Made by a program: the position numbers and the translations under genes | Shown here: one piece after another, positions 58,346-64,000 of the stretch | Layout: every line of letters begins with the position of its first letter | Position numbering within the stretch: position 1 is the first letter of the stretch | Notes under the pieces: model-generated | What the model saw: the letters and a program-made list of their open reading frames with translations, nothing else | Database searches by the model: none | Told to the model about the DNA's origin: nothing | From: Xanthomonas indica | Lineage (GTDB): Bacteria; Pseudomonadota; Gammaproteobacteria; Xanthomonadales; Xanthomonadaceae | Assembly: GCF_040529045.1 (NCBI RefSeq) | Contig: NZ_CP131914.1 | Location: forward strand, 2,154,501 to 2,218,500 | Length of the DNA: 64,000 bases | Direction: 5' to 3'

Positions 58346-59182
58346 GTGAGCGCGCCTGTCGAGCGCCTGCGCGCGCAGTTGCGGCAGTTGCCGGGGCTGA
58401 CGCTGCGCGAGGGCGTGCTGGTGCACGACGCGTTGCCGGACGACCCGTTCGAGCAGCGGTATCTTGAGGTGCGCCGCCGCGAAGGCCGGCTCTACAGCGA
58501 CGCGCAGGTGCGCACGCTGCCGCAGCCGTCCGGCGCGCTCGGCGCAAGTTACGAATGGCGGGTGCGTGCCGAATCGTGCCGGCGCCTGCTGCGCCATCTG
58601 CGTGCGCGCGGCGGCGACGGGCCGCTGCTGGAACTGGGCTGCGGCAACGGCTGGCTGTCCCATCGCCTGGCCAGCAGCCTGCAGCGCGAGGTCTGCGGCG
58701 TCGATGTCAATCGCACCGAACTGGCGCAGGCGGCGCGGGTGTTCGCCGCCGCGCCGCGGCTGAGCTTCGTCGCCGGCGACATCCTGCGCCTGCCGCTGCC
58801 GACGCAGCGGTTCGATGTGGTGGTGGTGCCGGCCTGCCTCCCTTACTTCGCCGACCCGCGTGTGCTGATCGTGCGCCTGCTGCAGCTGCTGCAGCACGAC
58901 GGCGAACTGCACATCCTCGATAGCCCGTTCTATGCCGACGCCGAGCAGGCCCGCGCCAGCGCCGCGCGCAGCCTGCACTACTTCAGCGACCTGGGCTGCG
59001 CGGAACTGGCGCAGCAGTACCACCAGCACACCGACGCAGCGCTGGACGGCATCGTGTTGCGCCGGCTGTTCGACCCGCGCCGCTGGTCCGCGCGCTGCCT
59101 GCGCGCGCTGCGCTGGCGCCAGCCGCATTTCCCGTGGCTGTGCATCCGCAAGCGCGACAACCTGGCGCTGGCCGCGGCGTAG
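58346..59182 (+). CDS. Class I SAM-dependent methyltransferase
   Basis: A 278-residue methyltransferase with LLELGCGNGWLSHRLA (motif I), a GVDVN acidic loop, and FDVVVVPACLPYFADP (post-I). The N-terminal 70 residues include a polar region with RYLEVRRREGRLYSDAQ. Substrate unknown; small-molecule or lipid targets are common in this group. Start GTG 58346-58348, eight bases after the symporter stop; an upstream in-frame start would run into the symporter gene. It is likely co-transcribed with the symporter. Confidence 0.86.
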   Translation: MSAPVERLRAQLRQLPGLTLREGVLVHDALPDDPFEQRYLEVRRREGRLYSDAQVRTLPQPSGALGASYEWRVRAESCRRLLRHLRARGGDGPLLELGCGNGWLSHRLASSLQREVCGVDVNRTELAQAARVFAAAPRLSFVAGDILRLPLPTQRFDVVVVPACLPYFADPRVLIVRLLQLLQHDGELHILDSPFYADAEQARASAARSLHYFSDLGCAELAQQYHQHTDAALDGIVLRRLFDPRRWSARCLRALRWRQPHFPWLCIRKRDNLALAAA

Positions 59183-59295
59183 CCGACCCCATCGGCCGCC
59201 AGCGCGGCCGTGGCCGCAGGCCATTGCGGCGCCATTGCGATTGGCGGCGTCGGCGCATGGCAGACTGCCGCCTTCTTCCCCTGCATGGACTCCCG

Positions 59296-59775
59296 ATGAG
59301 CGGCACCCAACGCGAACTGACCTTCCGCTTCCTGGCCGAGCCGATCGACGTCAACTACGGCGGCAAGGTCCACGGCGGCGTGGTGATGAAGTGGATCGAC
59401 CAGGTCGGCTACGCCGCCGCGGTGGGCTGGAGCGGCCACTACAGCGTGACCGTGGCGGTGGGCGGCATCCGCTTCGTGTCGCCGATCCGCATCAGCGACA
59501 TGGTCACGGTCAGCGCCAAGCTGGTCCACACCGGCACCAGCAGCATGCATTTCGCCATCGAGGTGCGCGCCCGCGATCCGATGGGCGGCGAGCCGCGCCT
59601 GTGCACGCATTGCATCATCGTGTTCGTGGCCCTGGACGGCGTCGAAGGCCGGCCGACCGCGGTCCCGGCCTGGCATCCGGATACCCCGGAAGACCATCGC
59701 CTGGCCGAGTACGCGCAGAAGGTGATGGAGCTGAGCAAGGGCATCGAGGACACCATCGCCCACTACCACGGCTGA
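59296..59775 (+). CDS. Acyl-CoA thioesterase, YciA-type hotdog protein
   Basis: A 159-residue hotdog-fold enzyme. GKVHGGVVMKWIDQVGYAAA covers the central helix with the catalytic Asp, and VGGIRFVSPIRISDMVTVSA is the following strand, as in YciA-like broad-specificity thioesterases. It should hydrolyse acyl-CoA to free acid and CoA. The C-terminal extension after PTAVPAW is a helical tail (AQKVMELSKGIED) also found in the family. ATG 59296. Confidence 0.9.
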   Translation: MSGTQRELTFRFLAEPIDVNYGGKVHGGVVMKWIDQVGYAAAVGWSGHYSVTVAVGGIRFVSPIRISDMVTVSAKLVHTGTSSMHFAIEVRARDPMGGEPRLCTHCIIVFVALDGVEGRPTAVPAWHPDTPEDHRLAEYAQKVMELSKGIEDTIAHYHG

Positions 59776-59784
59776 GCGCGCGGC

Positions 59785-60534
59785 CTACGCGCGCCAGTCC
59801 GCCGGCGCGGTGCGGCAGTCGCCATCGAACAGGCGGCCGCCGTGCGCGGCCAGTTCCTGCTGCGCCAGGGCCAGCACCGGCGCACAGTCGGCCTTGGCGA
59901 ACAGTGCGGCGAAGGCCTGGTCGAAGCGGTGGCCAAAGGCCGGGTCCATCCGTGCCAGCAGGCGCGGCACCCACTTGCCGCTGCCGTACCAATGGCCGCG
60001 TCCGCGCAGTGCCAGTTCCGCCAGGCGCGGATGCAGCAGCGCGCCGATCGCGACGATCTCGGCGGTGCTGTGCTCGCCGCACAGGTCGTCGATCAGGTCG
60101 GTGATCTCGTAGCGCAGCGCGTCCCGTTGCGCCTGCGTCAGCGGCGCTGGGCCGGCCTGCAGCCGCGCGGCGACCTGGGCTTGCAGGGTGTGGGCCGCGT
60201 CCGTCGTGGTGCCGACGATGTGGCCCTCGGCGATCATGTGCAGCAGGCTGGGACGGCCGCGCGCTGCGTCCTCATCGAGGAACCAGGCGAGCGTGCCTGG
60301 ATCGTGCACGAAGGCCTCGACCGGCACGCCGTCGACCAGGAACGATTCGCGGCGTGCGGCCGGCAGATGCGCATAGACCACGACCAGGTCGAGATCGGAC
60401 AGGTGCGTGCCTTCGCCGCGCAGGATCGAGCCGGCGGCGAAGCCGAAGGCCGCATCGGCGTAACGGGTGGACAACAGCGATTGCGCGAGCGCCAGTGCCC
60501 GTGCGGGCGTGGGCAGGGTGGGGGCGGCCGGCAT
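59785..60534 (-). CDS. Nucleotidyltransferase domain-containing protein
   Basis: A 249-residue protein with an N-terminal nucleotidyltransferase core: AAGSILRGEGTHLSDLDLVVV (about residues 33-53) has the GS...SDxDL pattern that binds metal and nucleotide, as in MNT/KNTase-type enzymes. The remaining two thirds are helical, with DLIDDLCGE and GRGHWYGSGKWV. It is single and not paired with a HEPN partner visible in this window, so a toxin-antitoxin role is not supported. Substrate unknown. ATG 60532-60534. Confidence 0.87.
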   Translation of the reverse strand: MPAAPTLPTPARALALAQSLLSTRYADAAFGFAAGSILRGEGTHLSDLDLVVVYAHLPAARRESFLVDGVPVEAFVHDPGTLAWFLDEDAARGRPSLLHMIAEGHIVGTTTDAAHTLQAQVAARLQAGPAPLTQAQRDALRYEITDLIDDLCGEHSTAEIVAIGALLHPRLAELALRGRGHWYGSGKWVPRLLARMDPAFGHRFDQAFAALFAKADCAPVLALAQQELAAHGGRLFDGDCRTAPADWRA

Positions 60535-60888
60535 CAGCGCAGCGCCCGCTGGCGCGGCCAGGACAAGGCCGCATGGCGAACCTGCAGGGCGGGCGAGGGA
60601 AGGAGTGTCATCGAAGTGCCGGTGACGCGATCAGGCGGGCCAGCGTAGCGTGCCGATGGGCAACATGGACGGCAGCGCAACTGCAGCGGGCAATGCGGCG
60701 AGTCCCGCCGGCGCAGCGCAGGTCGCGGCATGCCAGGTGCGGCCGCGCCGGCGGGTCTCCGTGGTTGCGCGGGCAGGTGTCGCTGGCTGCTGCGACGCTA
60801 GCCCGCTCGTCGCTGTCTCCTGCGAGCGGCGTCGCCGTGCGCCAGTGGTGCGGCGGCCAGCCAGGTGGCAGCAAACCGCCGCAACGAA
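60535..60888. other. Intergenic region without supported gene
   Basis: Between the nucleotidyltransferase start and the terminator of the NlpC/P60 gene. I see no gene and no convincing promoter. Upstream sequence of the nucleotidyltransferase gene on the minus strand should hold its promoter. Confidence 0.4.
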
Positions 60889-60914
60889 AAAGGCCGCTGT
60901 CGCCAGCGGCCTTT
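60889..60914 (-). terminator. Rho-independent terminator of the first NlpC/P60 gene
   Basis: AAAGGCCGCTG and CAGCGGCCTTT form an 11-bp stem around a 4-base loop; on the minus strand the stem ends in a run of T (TTTTTCG). It lies 26 bases past the stop. Confidence 0.9.
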
Positions 60915-60940
60915 CCTGAGGTGTCTGCAGACGGGGCGGC

Positions 60941-61780
60941 TTACATCGCCACGCGGCGCGCCTGCACGAACTTCTCGCCCCAGTAGCCCGAAGTCAGCGT
61001 GTCCACGCGCACGTCCTTGCCGCGGCTGGGGGCGTGCAGGAAGCGGCCCTCGCCGACGTACAGGCCGACGTGGTCGACGCGGCCCTTGCGGCCGAAGAAC
61101 ACCAGGTCGCCCGGCGCCAGCGCGTCGCGGTCCTTGATCAGCTGGGCGTTGGCCTCGCGGGCCATCTCGCGCGACACGCGCGGCAGCTCGATGCCCAGCG
61201 CGGTGCGGAATACGTAGCCGACCAGGCCGCTGCAGTCGAAGCCTTCGGTGTCTTCGCCGCCCCAACGGTACGGGGTGCCCAGCAGCGCCATGGCGCGCTT
61301 GAGCACGGACTGGACCTTGTCGCCGCCCGGCACCACGCCTTCGCGCGGAACCGGCTGGGACACGTCGTAGTTGGCCAGCAGGCGGCTGATGTCGCCGGCG
61401 AACATCGCCGAGCGGTCCATCAGCGGAATGGTGTCGTTGGCGGCCAGGTGCGGCAGCAGGGCGGCCAGGGTGGCGGTGGCGGCGGCGTCGGCCTTGCTGC
61501 GCGACGGCGCGGCGGGCGTCTGGCTGGCGGCGGCCGGCTTGGCCGCGGCGATGGTGTTGCTGGTCTGCGCGGCGGCCGGGGCGGTGGTCGCGGCGGCGCC
61601 GACCTGGGCCGGAGCGGGGGCGACGGTCGCGATCGCTTCCGGGACGACGGTGTCGGCGGGAGCGGTCTGGGCCAGGGCCGGGAGGGCCGAGAAACAGAGC
61701 GAGGCGGTGCAGAAGAGGCGGAAAGCGGTCCGGCGGGGAACGGCGGTCTTGCCTGGAGAGGTCTGGGCTTCGGTCGTCAC
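60941..61780 (-). CDS. NlpC/P60 (C40) peptidoglycan hydrolase
   Basis: A 279-residue secreted hydrolase that should cut gamma-D-glutamyl-diamino acid links in the cell wall. A signal peptide (about 15-38), an Ala/Pro/Thr-rich linker (40-105), then the C40 domain with catalytic Cys183 (FDCSGLV), His237 (VDHVGLYVG) and His249. Start GTG 61778-61780: no ATG is in frame before the signal peptide. A paralogous C40 gene lies directly upstream on the same strand, with about 45% of its residues in the domain appearing shared by eye. Confidence 0.92.
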   Translation of the reverse strand: MTTEAQTSPGKTAVPRRTAFRLFCTASLCFSALPALAQTAPADTVVPEAIATVAPAPAQVGAAATTAPAAAQTSNTIAAAKPAAASQTPAAPSRSKADAAATATLAALLPHLAANDTIPLMDRSAMFAGDISRLLANYDVSQPVPREGVVPGGDKVQSVLKRAMALLGTPYRWGGEDTEGFDCSGLVGYVFRTALGIELPRVSREMAREANAQLIKDRDALAPGDLVFFGRKGRVDHVGLYVGEGRFLHAPSRGKDVRVDTLTSGYWGEKFVQARRVAM

Positions 61781-61887
61781 GCTTGGATCACAAAATAAAA
61801 CGATGAGGGATCATGCCTTGTAGACAGAAACAGGAAGTTCAAATAAGGTTAAATTTTCGTAATTATGAATGTGGGTGAAATCACAGT

Positions 61888-62430
61888 TCAACGCAAAACC
61901 CGTTTCGCGCCCGTGTAATGGTCCCGCCAGTAGGCCCCGTCCAACGAATCCAGGCGCACCGTCCCGCCGGTGCTGGGGGCGTGCACGAAACGGCCTTCGC
62001 CGACGTAAATTCCGACGTGCGTCACATTGCCCGCGCTGCCGAAGAACACCAGGTCGCCGGTGCTCAGGCGCTGCGGGTCGATCCGCGGCCCCTGCACCGC
62101 GGCCAGCTCGCGCGAGGTGCGCGGCAGCCGCAGGTCGAGCATGTCGCGATAGACGTAGGCGACCAGGCCGCTGCAGTCGAACCCGGACTCGGGGGTGTTG
62201 CCGCCGTAGCGGTAGGGCGTGCCGACCAGGCCCAGCGCGCGCATCAGCACCGCATTGGCCGCGACCGGGTCGGCAGGCGCCACCTGCGGCCACTCGCGCA
62301 CCGTCACCGGTGCCGGCCGGGTGTGGCGGACCTCGTGGCGTCCGCAGGCCGCCAGCGCGGCGGTGCACAGCAGCGGAAGCCACCACGGGAACGCGCGGCG
62401 GCCGCGCGGCGAAACTGGCGTGTTGTGCAT
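61888..62430 (-). CDS. NlpC/P60 (C40) lipoprotein hydrolase
   Basis: A 180-residue paralogue of the previous enzyme. Its signal peptide ends in a lipobox (LAAC, Cys29), so it should be anchored in a membrane, unlike its neighbour. The C40 domain has Cys86 (FDCSGLV), His138 (VTHVGIYVG) and His150. It lacks the long linker and is close to the minimal NlpC-type size (Spr/NlpC). Start ATG 62428-62430, chosen because it gives the lipoprotein signal. Confidence 0.92.
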   Translation of the reverse strand: MHNTPVSPRGRRAFPWWLPLLCTAALAACGRHEVRHTRPAPVTVREWPQVAPADPVAANAVLMRALGLVGTPYRYGGNTPESGFDCSGLVAYVYRDMLDLRLPRTSRELAAVQGPRIDPQRLSTGDLVFFGSAGNVTHVGIYVGEGRFVHAPSTGGTVRLDSLDGAYWRDHYTGAKRVLR

Positions 62431-62539
62431 GGAGCCGGGATAATGCGCGACCTCAGAAGGCCGCCATGATGGCGGCGCTCCCGGCGGCCGACAAGCCGCC
62501 CATCCCGTCTGCCCCCGGCAGCCACAGCGCAGAGTGCAC

Positions 62540-63019
62540 ATGAAGATCGAAAAAGACCGCGTCGTCCGTTTCCACTACACCGTTTCGGAAGTCGGTCAAG
62601 AACCGATCGAAAGCTCCAAGGACCGCGATCCGCTGGTGATCCTGGTCGGCCACGGCAACATCATCCCGGGCCTGGAGAACGCGATGCTGGACAAGGCCGC
62701 CGGCGACAGCTTCGGCGTCGACGTGGCCGCCAAGGACGCCTACGGCGAATACCGCGAGGGCCTGAGCCAGCGCGTGCCGAAGAAGCATTTCGGCGCGGCC
62801 AAGCTGCAGCCGGGCAGCCAGGTGGTGCTGCAGACCAACTTCGGCCCGCGCGCGGTGACCGTGCAGAAGGTCGGCATGAGCGTGGTCGACGTCGACCTCA
62901 ACCACCCGATGGCCGGCAAGGACCTGCACTTCGACGTGGAGATCGTCGACGTGCGCGAGGCCAGCGCCGAAGAGATCGAGCACGGCCACGTGCACGGCGA
63001 CGGCGGCCACCACCACTGA
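62540..63019 (+). CDS. slyD: FKBP-type peptidyl-prolyl isomerase SlyD
   Basis: A 159-residue proline isomerase and chaperone. GHGNIIPGLENAMLDKAAGD is the FKBP active-site and flap region; the insert-in-flap domain (about 70-130) binds unfolded protein; the C-terminal His-rich tail (HGHVHGDGGHHH) should bind Ni/Zn for hydrogenase or metalloenzyme maturation, although no nickel enzyme is in view. ATG 62540; GTG two codons upstream is in frame. Divergent from the C40 lipoprotein gene. Confidence 0.95.
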   Translation: MKIEKDRVVRFHYTVSEVGQEPIESSKDRDPLVILVGHGNIIPGLENAMLDKAAGDSFGVDVAAKDAYGEYREGLSQRVPKKHFGAAKLQPGSQVVLQTNFGPRAVTVQKVGMSVVDVDLNHPMAGKDLHFDVEIVDVREASAEEIEHGHVHGDGGHHH

Positions 63020-63152
63020 TTGCGTTGGCGGCGGTGCCGGTCGCGCCGGTGCCGCCGGCCCTGGCGCCGCGCGCAGCGGCGCCGTCGCGCCGCCGCGGAC
63101 GCCGGCGGCCCTCCTGATCGCGGCGAGGGGACATTCGCCGGCCTTCCGCCCG

Positions 63153-64000
63153 GTGCCCGTCTTGGCTTCCTCCGCCCCCCTGTTGCAGCCCGTCGCGCCC
63201 GCCGAGCGCATCGCCACGCTGGACGTGCTGCGCGGCTTCGCCCTGCTGGGCATCCTGCTGATGAACATCGAGGGCTTCGTCGGTCCGCTGGACGCGGCGC
63301 TGACCGGCCTGGATCCGGCGCTGCGCGGCGCCGACCGCATCGCCGACGCCCTGGTCTACATCCTGGTGCAGGGCAAGTTCTACACCTTGTTCTCGCTGCT
63401 GTTCGGCATGGGCTTTGCGGTGATGGCGCAGCGCGCCGAGACCGCGCGGCGGCCGTTCGGCGGGTTCTTCCTGCGCCGCAGCGCGGGGCTGTTGCTGATC
63501 GGCCTGCTGCACGCGCTGCTGCTGTGGTCCGGCGACATCCTGGTCAGTTATGCGCTGCTGGCGTTCATGCTGCTGGCGTTCCGCGAGGCGCCCACGCGCT
63601 GGCTGCCGGGGATGGCGCTGGTGGTGTATCTGTTCGCGCCGGCGCTGTGGCTGCTGATCGGCGCGGTGGCGTCGGCGGCGCAGGCCGATCCGCACGCTGC
63701 GGCGCAGTGGCAGCGCGACATGGCCGAGCAGGCGCAGCACAGCGCCGCGGCGCTGGCGCAGCAGCGCGAGGTATTCGGCCACGGCAGCTATGTCCAGGCC
63801 ACCGCGCAACGCGCGCGCGACCTGGTCGAATCGCTGAGCGGGCTGCTGTTCAATGCGCCGAGCATCTTCGGCATGTTCCTGCTCGGCGCCTGGTGCGTAC
63901 GCAGCGGTCTGGCCGCGCACCCGCAGCGCTTCCCGCGGCTGCTCGCCGCGCTGCGCTGGGGCGTGTTGCCGCTGGGCCTGGCGCTGATGTTGCTGAGCTT
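63153..64000 (+). CDS. DUF418 family membrane protein (3' end beyond window)
   Basis: The first 282 residues or so of a polytopic membrane protein. RIATLDVLRGFALLGILLMNI near the start and GKFYTLFSLLFGMGFAVMA are hallmarks of the DUF418/YeiB family; about five helices are visible. DUF418 proteins are thought to be transporters, without known substrate. The start is uncertain: GTG 63153 is used, TTG 63162 is equally possible. The sequence runs off the right edge. Confidence 0.87.
   Translation, partial: MPVLASSAPLLQPVAPAERIATLDVLRGFALLGILLMNIEGFVGPLDAALTGLDPALRGADRIADALVYILVQGKFYTLFSLLFGMGFAVMAQRAETARRPFGGFFLRRSAGLLLIGLLHALLLWSGDILVSYALLAFMLLAFREAPTRWLPGMALVVYLFAPALWLLIGAVASAAQADPHAAAQWQRDMAEQAQHSAAALAQQREVFGHGSYVQATAQRARDLVESLSGLLFNAPSIFGMFLLGAWCVRSGLAAHPQRFPRLLAALRWGVLPLGLALMLLS

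Noticed and set aside
59785-60534. Toxin-antitoxin MNT-HEPN pair
   Set aside because: The nucleotidyltransferase is 249 residues and no HEPN gene is adjacent; the neighbouring gene is a thioesterase on the other strand.

Overview
The window is GC-rich, densely packed chromosomal DNA from a gammaproteobacterium of the Xanthomonadaceae, most probably Xanthomonas (inferred from gene content, gene order and two repeat families; no search was run). I see no rRNA, tRNA, CRISPR, prophage or insertion sequence, so this is essentially core genome seeded with short intergenic repeats.

Region 1 (1-10.9 kb). A minus-strand operon of seven lipid genes joined by 4-base stop/start overlaps: membrane desaturase, FAD oxidoreductase, DUF1365 protein, cyclopropane-fatty-acid-synthase-like methyltransferase, DUF2878 protein, DUF1295 protein and a second methyltransferase cut by the window edge. 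Just upstream lie an ECF sigma factor and an RskA-like anti-sigma factor. The set resembles stress- or light-controlled cyclopropane/furan fatty-acid loci of other Proteobacteria. Two unrecognised small proteins, a soluble RsxB-like ferredoxin and a HAD phosphatase follow.

Region 2 (10.9-24.8 kb). metG, a DUF2147 protein, a VOC protein, mmuM, a 224-bp tandem repeat array, a DUF885 peptidase-like protein, the queuosine-precursor transporter with a DUF502 protein, then a three-gene minus-strand unit (LysM-FecR protein, CHASE2-GGDEF diguanylate cyclase, DUF4442 thioesterase), and cnoX.

Region 3 (24.9-33.2 kb, plus strand). A membrane protein, leuS, lptE, holA, nadD, rsfS, a J-domain protein and rlmH: tRNA charging, LPS transport, replication, NAD synthesis and ribosome maturation in one co-oriented block.

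Region 4 (33.2-49 kb). A TonB-dependent receptor and a TonB protein, a SIMPL-domain protein, then the series maf, rng, yhdP, tldD, yjgA (opposite strand), pmbA/tldE and two small membrane proteins.

Region 5 (49-64 kb). A secreted M35 metalloprotease, ispA-xseB-tilS, a repeat-rich gap, a lipoprotein alkaline phosphatase with an overlapping WG-repeat-like protein, a dicarboxylate/glutamate symporter, a methyltransferase, a hotdog thioesterase, a nucleotidyltransferase, two NlpC/P60 hydrolases, slyD and the start of a DUF418 membrane protein.

Two repeat families run through the window: paired inverted arms built from GGGAATCGGGAATGGGG-like units, and REP-type palindromes built from GGAGGGACTTCAGTCCC or GGAGCGGCTTCAGCCGC. 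The first family has entered coding sequence at four genes (metG, nadD, yjgA and the HAD phosphatase). The second is found in local tandem duplications of 224, 345 and 111 bp.
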